DNA of 64,000 bases from Glycomyces tritici (GCF_030403505.1 NZ_JAUEMJ010000005.1:325504-389503); one strand, 5' to 3'; counted from the first letter of the stretch, positions 32,785 through 41,533 are shown. Made by a program: numbers and translations. Notes: generated by a model not told the origin, from the sequence alone.

Positions 32785-33690
32785 CTAGACGTACACGCGG
32801 GCGAGGAAGTCGCGGGCCAGTGCCGCGATCTCGTCCAGGTTGGTCTCCAGCGCCCAGTGCCCGCCGTCGAGGAGGTGCAGTTCCGCTTTCGGGAGATCGC
32901 GCAGGTACGCCCGGGCGGAGGCCTCGGGCATGTAGCCGTCCTGCGGCCCCCACGCGATCAGGGTCGGCGGCTGGTGCTCGCGCAGGTAGGCCTGGTAGCG
33001 CGGGAACCATTCGAGGTTGTCGCGCAGCCCCTCCATGAGGCCGGTCATGATCTCGCGGCGCTCGGGCGTCCGCAGTTGCGCCCAGGCCAGGGTCCACAGG
33101 TCCGGGGGGATCAGGCTCGCGAGGTCCTTCCGCACGTCGTTCAGGAACTCCTCCCGGAAACCGGCCTTGCTCACCGCCGCTTCGAGCGCGGCGCGGCCCT
33201 CCGGGGTGGGGTGCTCCCAGTATTCCTGCAGCCCTTGGTATTTGGGCCCGAACTCGTCTTCGTAGATGTCGCCGTTCTGGATGATGAGCGCGGCGATCCG
33301 GCGCGGTTCGGCGATCGCGTGGCGCAGCCCGATCTGGGACCCGTAGTCGTGCAGGTAGAGCGCGTACCGGTCGAGGCCGAGGCGGTCGGTGAACCGCCGC
33401 AGGAACTCGGCGTAGCCGTCGAAGGTGCATTGGTCGGGCGCGGGCGTGCCGCTGTGGCCGAAGCCGGGGAAGTCGGGTGCGATCGTGCGCCACTTGTCGG
33501 CCAAGGCGGGCATGAGGTTCCGGAACTGGTACGAGGAGCACGGGTAGCCGTGCGGCAGGAGGACCACCGGCGCGAACGCCGGTCCGGCCTCCCGGTAGAA
33601 GATCTCGGTGCCGTCCAGTTCGAAGCGGTGGTGCCGGACGGTACGGTCCGGCGTCGCGGGGCCGGTCTGAGTGGTTCGTCCGGTGTCCAT
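32785..33690 (-). CDS. Alpha/beta hydrolase (haloalkane dehalogenase / epoxide hydrolase-like)
   Basis: A 301-residue alpha/beta-hydrolase whose nucleophile is an aspartate, Asp115 in YLHDYGSQIG, as in dehalogenases and epoxide hydrolases rather than esterases. HGYPCSSYQF is the oxyanion loop, DFPGFGHS a conserved turn, and LDGGHWALE holds the catalytic His. The ATG at 33690 has AAGGAGA 6 bases upstream. It is next to a BTAD regulator and another Asp-type hydrolase, which suggests a common xenobiotic or secondary-metabolite task. Its substrate is unknown. Confidence 0.87.
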   Translation of the reverse strand: MDTGRTTQTGPATPDRTVRHHRFELDGTEIFYREAGPAFAPVVLLPHGYPCSSYQFRNLMPALADKWRTIAPDFPGFGHSGTPAPDQCTFDGYAEFLRRFTDRLGLDRYALYLHDYGSQIGLRHAIAEPRRIAALIIQNGDIYEDEFGPKYQGLQEYWEHPTPEGRAALEAAVSKAGFREEFLNDVRKDLASLIPPDLWTLAWAQLRTPERREIMTGLMEGLRDNLEWFPRYQAYLREHQPPTLIAWGPQDGYMPEASARAYLRDLPKAELHLLDGGHWALETNLDEIAALARDFLARVYV

Positions 33691-33854
33691 GTCCGTCTCC
33701 TTCGTGATCGTCCGGTTCGCCGATAAGGGCGCGGTTGGTGGCTTTCCGCCCTGCGCGGGCCTAAACGCCGCGGCGTGCCGCGACTCGAGAAGACGGGTTC
33801 CCTCGCCCAGTGCGAGGAGCCGCGCCGCAGTGCGGCCCGCGCGCCCGGTCGCGT

Positions 33855-35780
33855 TCAGCGAAGCGCCTCGATCAGTGCGGACACCGGTCCGACCGTCACC
33901 ATCCCGCTGCCTGCCCCGGCCAGTTCGCCCGCCGCCGGAGCGAGCGCCGCCGCCGCACTCGACTGCACCGTCTCGTCTCCCAATTCGATCGCCGCCCGAG
34001 CGGTGAGGGCCCACATCGCCTCGGTCATCAAGTCGCCCGGCGGCACCGGCGTGCCCCGCAAGCCCGCCGCCGCCGCGTCGCGCTGGCCGGCCTCCAGCAG
34101 GAGCAGAGGCCGCGCCCAGGGTTCGTAAGGGCCCCAATCGGTGCCGTCCTCGAACGCCAACGGCCTTCCGCGCTGCAACCGCAGGCACAGCAGTGCGAGC
34201 GGCAGCAGGCCCCGCTGCACTCCGGGCATGCCCGCGCCGTCGAGCCGCGCCGCAGCCGCCCGGTAGGCGGCCTCGGCCGCCTCGAAGGGGGCGTCATCGG
34301 CCGCCAGCCGCATCGCCCGGTACCAGTCGGTGAAGACCCCGGTGAGCGGCCGCTCATGCCGTTCGGCGAGTCGATCGGCCGCCTCGGCGTGCTCGTCCGC
34401 GCCGGTGAAGTCCGCCAGGGCGCTCCGCGCCTGGAGCCGGATCAGATGTCCGAGGATCGCGTACGCGGGCAGGCGGTGCCGGGCCCCGAGTGCGATGAGC
34501 TCAGCCCCGATACGGTCTCGTTCCGGAGCCAGCCCCGTGCGGTGGAAGGCCTGCATGAACACGCCGTTGAGCGCGAACGCCAGCAGCGCGGGATCGCCCA
34601 GTCCGCGGGCCAGCCGCTCGGCTTCGGCGGCGGCTTCGGCTGGGCGCGGTCCCGGCACGCCGCGGGACTCGACCGCGACGACGGCGAGCAGGCGGGCCCG
34701 GTCGACCTCATGCGCGTCAGCGCCCAAGCGCGCCAAGGCATGTTCGGCGGCGGCAACGATCCGGGCGGAGCGCGCGGGATCGTCCGCGCGCGTCCAGATC
34801 GCGGGCACGTCGTACCCGCCGATCACCCGCGCCGCGAGCTCCGGGTCGGCCAGCCGCTCGGCGGCGGCCACCGTGGCGGCCCGCTGCTCCTGCGCCGTCC
34901 CCAGCCCCGCGCCGCCCGTGAGGGCGAGACTCCGGAGCAGGCCGACCGTGGACTCCAGCCGCGCCGGCGACTGCGGGTCGACCGTCTGGTCGTACGCCGC
35001 CGCTGTGGCGGCCCAGACCTGTTCGGCGCCTTCGGCACCGGGATCGGCTTGGCGCAGCAGGTCGGTCTCGAGCCGCCGCAGGCGCACGTTCGGCTCCACC
35101 CCGTGCCGCTCGTCGAGCAGTGACCGGGCCCGCCGCAGGACCGCGAGCGCATCCGCCTGCCGCCCGGCCCGGTACAGCGCGAGCGCCAGCAGCCGCCAGG
35201 CCTCCTCACGCCACGGGTGCTCGGCCACCAGCGCGTCCAGTTCCGGCACCGCCTCGCCCGGCCGCCCCAGCTCCAGGAGCGCCCCGGACCGCCGCTCGAC
35301 CGCCGCCGACCGCAGCTGCTCGAGCCGGGCGCGTTCGGTCCCGGCCCAGGCCTCGTCGAAGTCCGCGTACGGCGCTCCCCGCCAATCGCCAAGGGCCCCA
35401 TCGAGAAGCTCGAGTGCCCGGTGCGGCGGCGCACCGGCCGCCTCGGCGACGGCCGCCTCGAACCGCCAGGCGTCCACGGCCGCCGGCTCCGCCCGCAGCG
35501 CGTATCCCGGCCCCTCGGTCACCAGCAGTCGCGCGGGCGTGCGCGGAGGCCGTTCCGGTTCCAGTGCGCGCCTGAGCGCCGCCACGAACGTCCGCACCGC
35601 CCCCACCGCGCCCGCGGGCGGCTCGACCCAGAGGTCGTCCACGATCCGGTCCACCGGCACGACCCTGCCGTGCGCGGCCACCAGCCGCGCCAGCACCGCG
35701 CGGTGCCGGGGACCCCTGAGATCCAGCTCCCGACCGGCCCCGTCCCAGGCCAGGACCGGGCCGAGCACACCGATTCGCAC
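33855..35780 (-). CDS. SARP-type regulator: BTAD domain plus TPR-like C-terminus, no NTPase domain
   Basis: A 641-residue transcription activator. The winged-helix domain (VRIGVLGPV... residues 1-90, with WVEPPAGAVGAVRTFVAALRRAL) and the BTAD TPR region (about 95-245, with HPWREEAWRLLALALYRAGR) match AfsR-family activators. The remaining 390 residues are alpha-helical repeats without a P-loop, so the usual NB-ARC is missing. I start at GTG 35780 (GGAGG 11 bases upstream, natural MRIGVLG-like beginning); TTG 35786 or GTG 35792 are possible. It is divergent from the hydrolase at 35881, its likely target. Confidence 0.85.
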   Translation of the reverse strand: MRIGVLGPVLAWDGAGRELDLRGPRHRAVLARLVAAHGRVVPVDRIVDDLWVEPPAGAVGAVRTFVAALRRALEPERPPRTPARLLVTEGPGYALRAEPAAVDAWRFEAAVAEAAGAPPHRALELLDGALGDWRGAPYADFDEAWAGTERARLEQLRSAAVERRSGALLELGRPGEAVPELDALVAEHPWREEAWRLLALALYRAGRQADALAVLRRARSLLDERHGVEPNVRLRRLETDLLRQADPGAEGAEQVWAATAAAYDQTVDPQSPARLESTVGLLRSLALTGGAGLGTAQEQRAATVAAAERLADPELAARVIGGYDVPAIWTRADDPARSARIVAAAEHALARLGADAHEVDRARLLAVVAVESRGVPGPRPAEAAAEAERLARGLGDPALLAFALNGVFMQAFHRTGLAPERDRIGAELIALGARHRLPAYAILGHLIRLQARSALADFTGADEHAEAADRLAERHERPLTGVFTDWYRAMRLAADDAPFEAAEAAYRAAAARLDGAGMPGVQRGLLPLALLCLRLQRGRPLAFEDGTDWGPYEPWARPLLLLEAGQRDAAAAGLRGTPVPPGDLMTEAMWALTARAAIELGDETVQSSAAAALAPAAGELAGAGSGMVTVGPVSALIEALR

Positions 35781-35880
35781 GCGCAAGGGCACCTCCGTCC
35801 GCCGTCAAACTATCGCGCTCATCGAACGCTCATCGGCGACTCGCAGACTCGAGAGACCCACCGAACCAGAAGGAGCGACC

Positions 35881-36759
35881 ATGAGCCTTTCGATACCGGG
35901 CTTCGCCCACCACCGGATCGCCGTCGACGAGGGCGTCTCCCTCACTGCGGCCGTGGGCGGCGAGGGCAGCCCGATCGTGCTGCTCCACGGCTTCCCGCAG
36001 ACCCGCCTCATGTGGCGGCACGTCGCCGCCGACCTCGCCGCCGACCACACCGTGATCGTCCCGGACCTGCGCGGGTACGGCGCGAGCGACAAGCCCGCCG
36101 AGGACGGCCCCGACACGTACGCGAAGCGCACCATGGCCGCCGACATCGTGAACCTCGCCGAACGGCTCGGCCACCGGCGGTTCGCGCTGGCCGGGCACGA
36201 CCGGGGCGCGCTCGTCGCGGTCCGGGCGGGCTTGGACCACCCTGAGGCGGTCTCGCACCTGGCGATCCTCGACGTGCTCCCGACGCTGGACATGTGGGAG
36301 GTCCTGCACGGAGCGGACGCGGCGGTCGCGTTCCACCTCTACCTGATGGCCCAGCCGCCCGGTCTGCCCGAGCGGATGATCGCCGCGAGCGCCGACGAGT
36401 TCTTCGGCTTCTTCCTCGACGCCTGGACGAAGGACCCGGCGGCGATTCCGGGCCCGGTGCGGGCGGAGTACCTGCGGGCCTCCCGCGAGGCCGTCGACTC
36501 CATCGTGGCCGACTACCGCGCTTCGGCGGGCGTCGACATCGAGCACGACCGGGCGTCCCGCGCCGACGGCGACCTGCTGCGGATGCCGGTGACCGTGGTC
36601 CAGCAGGACTGGGGCGCGGCCCTCGGCTACGACGCCGCGGCCGTGTGGCGGGCCTGGGCGCCCGACCTCGACCACCGGCTCACGGATGCGGGCCACTTCA
36701 TGGCCGAGGAGGACCCGGCGATGGTCGCCCGGATGCTGCGGGAGCTGCTGGCGCGCTAG
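35881..36759 (+). CDS. Alpha/beta hydrolase (epoxide hydrolase / fluoroacetate-dehalogenase-like)
   Basis: A 292-residue enzyme with Asp107 as probable nucleophile in AGHDRGALVA, oxyanion loop LHGFPQTRLMW, the DLRGYGASDKP motif and catalytic His in DAGHFMAEE. The Asp-Arg after the His resembles fluoroacetate dehalogenase, but the second carboxylate-binding Arg is not clearly placed, so an epoxide hydrolase activity is just as likely. The ATG at 35881 has AAGGAG 6 bases upstream. It is divergent from the BTAD activator. Confidence 0.88.
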   Translation: MSLSIPGFAHHRIAVDEGVSLTAAVGGEGSPIVLLHGFPQTRLMWRHVAADLAADHTVIVPDLRGYGASDKPAEDGPDTYAKRTMAADIVNLAERLGHRRFALAGHDRGALVAVRAGLDHPEAVSHLAILDVLPTLDMWEVLHGADAAVAFHLYLMAQPPGLPERMIAASADEFFGFFLDAWTKDPAAIPGPVRAEYLRASREAVDSIVADYRASAGVDIEHDRASRADGDLLRMPVTVVQQDWGAALGYDAAAVWRAWAPDLDHRLTDAGHFMAEEDPAMVARMLRELLAR

Positions 36760-36762
36760 TGA

Positions 36763-36792
36763 AAGGCGTGCCCCCGACCAGGGGCACGCCTT
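36763..36792. terminator. Bidirectional terminator
   Basis: AAGGCGTGCCCC, a 6-base loop, then the exact complement. It starts 4 bases after the hydrolase stop and ends 8 bases before the convergent membrane protein gene's stop. Confidence 0.8.
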
Positions 36793-36799
36793 CCCGTTC

Positions 36800-37381
36800 T
36801 CAGGCGGTCGCGGGTTCGACCGCCCGCTGCCACAGGGTCACCGAGAGCCAGACGACCGCCGCGGCGAGGACCACGAGCGCGAGCTGGAGCGCCATCTCGG
36901 GGACGAGTGCCCGCAGGCCGATCGGGAACGTCGCCGCGGCGTAGAGCGCGAGCGGGACGCGCGGCGCGCCGCTGCGCCAGAGCCCGGCCGCGTACACGAC
37001 CGCGGCGAGGATGAACAGGATCGAGGCGACCGTGAGCGCGGTGCCGAGCGGCCCGGCTCGCAGTGCCTCCACTTGGGAGGGTTCGAGGTACGCGAACACC
37101 AGGTTGATCACGAACTCGACGCCCACGAGCGCCGAGACCGAGGCGAGGCTGGCGATCAGCCCCGCGGTGAGCAGGCCGCTTCGCCTGCCGCGGCAGGAGA
37201 TGTAGAGCCCGAGCATGAAACCGATCGCGAAGATCTGCGCCAGCGGGGCGAGGAGCTGCGTGACCGCGGTGGTCGGCAGGATCTCGGCCCGTTTGGCGGT
37301 GTTGACGAGGATGATCGCGGCGCTGAGCCACCCCGCGAGGGCGGCGAGCCGCAGTTCGAGGCGGGCGAGGGGTACTGGCAT
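36800..37381 (-). CDS. DUF4386-type membrane protein
   Basis: A 193-residue protein with six hydrophobic helices, first LAALAGWLSAAIILV. The layout and the GPLGTALTVASILFILAAVVYAAGLW segment match DUF4386-like proteins of unknown function. The ATG at 37381 has GGAGG 5 bases upstream; a TTG at 37393 is excluded by that site. It is divergent from the TetR gene at 37495, with two identical-type operators between them, so it is probably its regulated partner. Confidence 0.78.
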   Translation of the reverse strand: MPVPLARLELRLAALAGWLSAAIILVNTAKRAEILPTTAVTQLLAPLAQIFAIGFMLGLYISCRGRRSGLLTAGLIASLASVSALVGVEFVINLVFAYLEPSQVEALRAGPLGTALTVASILFILAAVVYAAGLWRSGAPRVPLALYAAATFPIGLRALVPEMALQLALVVLAAAVVWLSVTLWQRAVEPATA

Positions 37382-37393
37382 GGAAGCCTCCAA

Positions 37394-37428
37394 ATAACGC
37401 TTGTTATATCAATAACGATTGTTATGCT
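37394..37428. promoter_or_regulatory. Two TetR operators and promoter
   Basis: ATAACGCTTGTTAT (37394-37407) and ATAACGATTGTTAT (37412-37425) share ATAAC-N4-GTTAT arms, 18 bases apart. The plus-strand promoter TTGTTA (37401-37406), 16 bases, TATGCT (37423-37428) is inside them, so bound TetR would block both directions. Confidence 0.75.
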
Positions 37429-37494
37429 GAGGGAGGCGTTCTGTCAAGCACGGTTCCCGACCGTGCCGAACCGCTATCGAAAGTGGAGCCGCCG

Positions 37495-38082
37495 ATGTCC
37501 TCACCAACGGTCGCCGAGCAGCTGGTCCTCGGTGGACGCGCGCTGATCGGCCGCGAAGGCACGGGCGACCTCTCCGTGCGCCGCCTCGTCGAAGCCGCGG
37601 GCCGCTCCACGATGTGCGTCTACAGCCACTTCGGCAACCGCAAGCGGCTCCTCGCCGAGGTCTACCGCTCCTGCGGTGACGACCTCCTCGCCGCACTCGC
37701 CAACGCGCGCACGGCGAACGGCCTCGAACGCGACTACGCCGCCTACGCGCGCAGCGAACCCCGGCACTTCCAGTACCTCTTCGCCGCGGACCTCGACGGC
37801 TTCGGCCTCGACCAGTCCCTGCGGCTCGACCTCATCGCGTCAGTCCTCGACCTCGCAGCGGCCCGTCTCGACTCTTCAGGCGGCGCGTCCGACGGTAGCG
37901 TCCCCGAAGCCGCGAAGTCCGGCACCGCGAAAGGCGAAGGCCCCCAGGGCAAGGCCTCGAAGGACGCGGCGCTGGCCTGGTGGCTCCGCGTCCACGCCGC
38001 GGTCTGGCTCGACACCGTGCAGCGCCTCGCAGGCCAGCCCGACCGCTTCGACACCGCAGCGGCCCTCAAAGGCCCCGCATAA
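37495..38082 (+). CDS. TetR-family regulator
   Basis: A 195-residue regulator with the HTH at about residues 28-52 (SVRRLVEAAGRSTMCVYSHF) and a TetR_C ligand domain. A Gly-Ser-Lys-rich stretch (about residues 125-158, SSGGASDGSVPEAAKSG...KASKD) separates the last helices and is unusual. The ATG at 37495 has GTGGAG 6 bases upstream. The operators at 37394-37425 suggest that it represses itself and the membrane protein gene. Confidence 0.88.
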   Translation: MSSPTVAEQLVLGGRALIGREGTGDLSVRRLVEAAGRSTMCVYSHFGNRKRLLAEVYRSCGDDLLAALANARTANGLERDYAAYARSEPRHFQYLFAADLDGFGLDQSLRLDLIASVLDLAAARLDSSGGASDGSVPEAAKSGTAKGEGPQGKASKDAALAWWLRVHAAVWLDTVQRLAGQPDRFDTAAALKGPA

Positions 38083-38105
38083 GTCGTCGTATCGAGCCGG
38101 GGCGC

Positions 38106-38726
38106 CTACCAGAGGGTTTCCTTGTACGCCTTGTCGAGTCGCTGGTCGGTCTGCTCCGCGGTGCCGTCCACGGCGAGCTGGTCCCGGAAGATCTGACCAA
38201 GCGTCGGCAGCGAGGCGCGGTCGGGCCAGGCATCGGCCTTCCACAGCTTGGAGCGCATGAAGGCCTTGGCGCAGTGCATGTACGCGGTCTTCACGGAGAC
38301 GACGAGGACGCTGATCGCCGGCTTCCCCTCCACGGCCATGCGCTCGCGCAGTCCAGTGTCGACGGTGACCCGCGCGTGACCGCTCACGCGCAGCGTCTCG
38401 TTCATGCCCGGGATGACGAACAGCAGGCCGACCGCCGGGTTGAGCACGACGTTCTCGAGGGTGTCGAGCCGGTTGTTGCCGGGGCGGTCGGGAATGGCGA
38501 TGGTGCGGTCGTCCAGCACCTCGGCGAAGCCCGGCCGGTCGCCCTTCGGCGTCACGTCCGCGTTGCCCTCGAGGTCGGACGAGCCGATCAGCACGAACGG
38601 GCTCCGCGCGATGAAGGACCGGCAGTGTCCGTCGAGCCGCCCCAGCTCCTTGCGGACCGCGACGTCCGCCGCGCCCGGCGTCTTGTAGATCGCGCGCAGT
38701 TCCTCGTGCGAACCGATGTAGTCCAC
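38106..38726 (-). CDS. Pyridoxamine-phosphate-oxidase-fold protein (MSMEG_1061 type)
   Basis: A 206-residue FMN/F420-type split-barrel protein. SPFVLIGSSDLEGNADVTPKGDRPGF and DRPGNNRLDTLENVVLNPAVGLLF are the family motifs; AYMHCAKAFMRSKLW follows. Members bind flavin, F420 or heme and often act in oxidative stress, but the reaction is not predictable. The GTG at 38726 follows GGAGGAG by 3 bases. It ends 24 bases after the convergent TetR gene; no clear terminator is seen. Confidence 0.87.
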   Translation of the reverse strand: MDYIGSHEELRAIYKTPGAADVAVRKELGRLDGHCRSFIARSPFVLIGSSDLEGNADVTPKGDRPGFAEVLDDRTIAIPDRPGNNRLDTLENVVLNPAVGLLFVIPGMNETLRVSGHARVTVDTGLRERMAVEGKPAISVLVVSVKTAYMHCAKAFMRSKLWKADAWPDRASLPTLGQIFRDQLAVDGTAEQTDQRLDKAYKETLW

Positions 38727-38773
38727 GGTCTCCTCCAAGTCCGGGTCCCCGGGTGCTCGACGACCAGGTGGCG

Positions 38774-38803
38774 CTTGACCTGCGGCGCTTGGTCGAACGA
38801 AAA
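38774..38803 (+). promoter_or_regulatory. Probable promoter of the LysE gene
   Basis: TTGACC (38774-38779), 18-base spacer, GAAAAT (38798-38803), 46 bases before the GTG start. Confidence 0.4.
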
Positions 38804-38849
38804 TACTAGCCTGGCGAGCATATAGGAGGCCCCCGGATACCATGGCGCG

Positions 38850-39464
38850 GTGACCGCCGCGTTCTTCACCGGGCTCGCCCTCGGACTGGCCTTGATCGTG
38901 CCCATCGGGGCCCAGAACGTGTTCGTCTTCGGCCAAGGCGTCTTGCTGGGCATGCCGCGGGCGCTGCTGGCGGTCGTCGCCGCCGCCGTATGCGACACGA
39001 TCCTGATCGTGCTCGGCGCGGCCGGCACCTCCGCCCTGCTCAACTCGGTGCCCGGCCTGCGCCCCGCGATGCTCGTAGCGGGCGCGCTGTTCCTCACCTA
39101 CCTCGGCGTGAAATCCCTGCGCACCAAGCCGACCGAACTCGATGACGAGACCGGCGTCTGGTCGAGGGGCCAAGTGCTGCGCCGGACCGCGGCCGTCTCG
39201 CTGCTCAACCCGCACGCCATCCTCGACACCGTGGGCGTGCTCGGCGCCGCCATCACCGCCCAGGCCGCGGCCACGCGCCTGCCCTTCGCGGCAGGCGCGG
39301 TGTTCGCCTCCTGGACCTGGTTCCTCGTCCTCGCCACCGCCGCACACGCCTTGCGCCGCTTCATGACCAAGGAGCGCCGCATCTGGTTCGACCGCATCTC
39401 CGGCCTGATCCTGCTCGTCTTCGCGGGCTGGCTCGCGGTCGAATTCGTCCACACCCTCGCCTGA
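38850..39464 (+). CDS. LysE/ArgO-family amino-acid exporter
   Basis: A 204-residue inner-membrane protein with five to six helices. The start MTAAFFTGLALGLALIVPIGAQN holds the conserved PIGAQNxFV signature, and NPHAILDTVGVLG is the second family motif. Members export lysine and arginine or related solutes. The GTG at 38850 has AGGAGG about 20 bases upstream, which is too far, so translation may depend on another start or be leaderless-like. No LysG regulator is next to it. Confidence 0.9.
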   Translation: MTAAFFTGLALGLALIVPIGAQNVFVFGQGVLLGMPRALLAVVAAAVCDTILIVLGAAGTSALLNSVPGLRPAMLVAGALFLTYLGVKSLRTKPTELDDETGVWSRGQVLRRTAAVSLLNPHAILDTVGVLGAAITAQAAATRLPFAAGAVFASWTWFLVLATAAHALRRFMTKERRIWFDRISGLILLVFAGWLAVEFVHTLA

Positions 39465-39504
39465 GGGCCGACCGCCTCCACCGGGGGCATGTTTGAAGGT
39501 GAAC

Positions 39505-40434
39505 GTGTCACACGAAAACGTCCTGACGGACCGGCTCCGCGAGGCCGGGTACGTCGCGCAGCACGTGGAGCGGGCCGTCGGCGGAGTGATCGCCGTCGCC
39601 GGACTCGTCACGCTCGAAGACGGGTCCCAGCTCTTCGCCAAGACCCTCCTCGACCACGCCCACGACCACGACCTCGACGTGTTCGAGGTCGAATCCGCCG
39701 GCCTCGCCGCGCTCCGCGAACTCGCCGGCGTGCACACCCCCGACGTACTGCTCGCCACGCAGCGGCTGCTCGTGCTCGAGAAGATGGAGCCGCGCACCGA
39801 CGACGAGGCGTTCTGGGAGCGGCTCGCCCACACGGTCGCCGCGCTGCACACCACCACCGCCGACCGGTTCGGCTGGCACCGCGACGGCTGGCTCGGCCGA
39901 CTGCGCCAGGACAACACCTGGGAGCAGGACGGGCACGTCTTCTTCGCCGAGCGGCGCCTCCTGCGCTGGCTCGCCGAACCGCTGGTCGACGCGGAGTTCG
40001 ACCGCCAGGAGCGCCGGGCCCTGGAGCGGCTGTGCGCCGCCCTGCCGGAGCTGATCCCGGCGCAGCCGCCGTGCCTGAACCACGGCGACCTGTGGCAGGA
40101 GAACATCCTCGCCACCAGCGAGGGCGAGCCGGTGCTCATCGACCCGGCCGTGCACTACGGCTGGCCCGAGTCCGAGCTCAGCATGCTGTGGTGCGCGACC
40201 CGCCCGCCGGTCTCGGAGCGGTTCTTCGCCGTGTACCGCGAGATCGCCGGGCTCGACGACGGCTGGGAGGAGCGGATGGCGATCCTGCACCTGCGGGAAC
40301 TCCTCAGCGTCATCGCCCACGACGACGACCAGGACGGGGGCGCGGCGCATGGCGTCCGAGCAGTGATCAAGCCGTTCCTGCGGCGAAGCGGGACGAGTGG
40401 AGCGACCGAGGCGGCGGGTGGGACACCGGAGTGA
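39505..40434 (+). CDS. Fructosamine-kinase family protein
   Basis: A 309-residue APH-fold kinase of the fructosamine/ribulosamine-3-kinase group, which phosphorylates glycated amines for deglycation. It has NHGDLWQENIL, LIDPAVHYGWPESELSMLW and FAKTLLDHAHDHDLDVFEVE, in the order of the family. The GTG at 39505 is chosen because GAAGG lies 5-6 bases upstream; TTG at 39493 or GTG at 39499 are possible. It follows the LysE gene by 40 bases. A large nested stem-loop lies after its end. Confidence 0.87.
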   Translation: MSHENVLTDRLREAGYVAQHVERAVGGVIAVAGLVTLEDGSQLFAKTLLDHAHDHDLDVFEVESAGLAALRELAGVHTPDVLLATQRLLVLEKMEPRTDDEAFWERLAHTVAALHTTTADRFGWHRDGWLGRLRQDNTWEQDGHVFFAERRLLRWLAEPLVDAEFDRQERRALERLCAALPELIPAQPPCLNHGDLWQENILATSEGEPVLIDPAVHYGWPESELSMLWCATRPPVSERFFAVYREIAGLDDGWEERMAILHLRELLSVIAHDDDQDGGAAHGVRAVIKPFLRRSGTSGATEAAGGTPE

Positions 40435-40457
40435 CCGAGCGGTTCGAAGGACCGTCT

Positions 40458-40547
40458 CGATGCCGGGCGAGGCCCGCGCAGCGCGCACGCAACGCCGCGA
40501 ATGAGCGCGGCGCTCTCGTTGCGTACGCGCGGTGCAAGCCGGCATCG
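40458..40547. repeat. Nested 90-base stem-loop between convergent genes
   Basis: Three nested pairs: CGATGCCGG/CCGGCATCG (40458-40466, 40539-40547), GCGCGCACGCAAC with one mismatch to GTTGCGTACGCGC (40481-40493, 40518-40530), and GCCGCG/CGCGGC (40494-40499, 40506-40511). It can act as a bidirectional terminator or an RNA structure. Confidence 0.6.
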
Positions 40548-40579
40548 CGGCGGTGCGAACGGGTTCCGGTGGCCCCTGT

Positions 40580-41533
40580 CTACCGGCGGCCTCGGGGGCG
40601 CAGCCGCCCGCCCGGGAGCGGGGGAGCGGGGATGCGCTGGCCCCCATGCCCGTCCACGTGGCCGAACCGGGTCTGATCCGGGTCCTCCCAGGCGGTCCGG
40701 GCGGCGACGATGTCCTCATGGGACCGTGCGACGAAGTTCCACCACATGACCAGCTCCTCCTCGAACGGCTCGCCGCCGAGCAGGAACACCGTGGCGCCCT
40801 CGTCCGAGGCGAGCGGCAGCGCGTCGCGGCCGGTGCCGAGGTAGAGCAGCGGTCCGCGTTCGAGGGGTGTGCCGTCCACTTGCAGCGCACCGGAGACGAC
40901 GAGGACCGCGTGCTCGAACTCCGGCCGCAGCGGCACCACGGGCGACGCGCCGGGCTCGATCGTGACCTGCGCGCCCACGATCGGTGTGAACACGGTCGCG
41001 GGCGAGGCCGCTCCGGCGAGTTCGCCGAGGGCCACGATGCCTTGCGCGCCTTCGAGTTCGAACCTTGGAAGAGTGGTGTGCCGCTCGAAGGCCGGGGCGA
41101 TCCCGTGGCCGCCGTCGGGCAGCGCGACCCACAGCTGCAGGCCCTCGATGAGCGGGGCCTCGCCCAGCGAGAACTCCGAGTGCGCGATGCCGGGGCCGCT
41201 GGTCATGAGGTTCAGCTGCCCGGGGCGCAGCACCACGTCCGAGCCGAGGCTGTCGCGGTGCCGGATCTCGCCCGCCAGGGGCCAGGTCACCGTCTGGAGC
41301 CCGGAGTGCGGGTGGGGAAGCACCGCCATGTCCGTGCGCTCGGGCCCGAACCGGTCGAGGAAGCACCAAGCTCCCACGGTGGGGACCTCCCGCTGCGGCA
41401 GGGTGCGGCTGACGTGCATGGCGCGCACGCCGCCGAGCGGCACGTCCCGGGCTTCCAGCAGGACCGACTCGGGCCCGGCGTGGCCGGAGGGCCGGCAGGG
41501 TTCTTCCACGGGGCGAACCTCGAGATTGCTCAC
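40580..41533 (-). CDS. Pirin-family protein
   Basis: A 317-residue bicupin. The metal-binding cupin motif is PHPHSGLQTVTW, followed by RHRDSLGSDVVLRPGQLNLMTSG and PGIAHSE. Pirins bind Fe and some act as quercetin dioxygenases or redox sensors, so the physiological role is open. The GTG at 41533 has no ribosome site, but TAAAGT lies 6 bases upstream, which suggests a leaderless mRNA. It stands alone between the fructosamine-kinase gene and a TetR gene. Confidence 0.9.
   Translation of the reverse strand: MSNLEVRPVEEPCRPSGHAGPESVLLEARDVPLGGVRAMHVSRTLPQREVPTVGAWCFLDRFGPERTDMAVLPHPHSGLQTVTWPLAGEIRHRDSLGSDVVLRPGQLNLMTSGPGIAHSEFSLGEAPLIEGLQLWVALPDGGHGIAPAFERHTTLPRFELEGAQGIVALGELAGAASPATVFTPIVGAQVTIEPGASPVVPLRPEFEHAVLVVSGALQVDGTPLERGPLLYLGTGRDALPLASDEGATVFLLGGEPFEEELVMWWNFVARSHEDIVAARTAWEDPDQTRFGHVDGHGGQRIPAPPLPGGRLRPRGRR

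Noticed and set aside
38727..40139. A long upstream extension of the PNPOx-like gene antisense to LysE and the fructosamine kinase
   Set aside because: GGAGGAG before the GTG at 38726 and family length set the start; the added sequence is the complement of two real genes.
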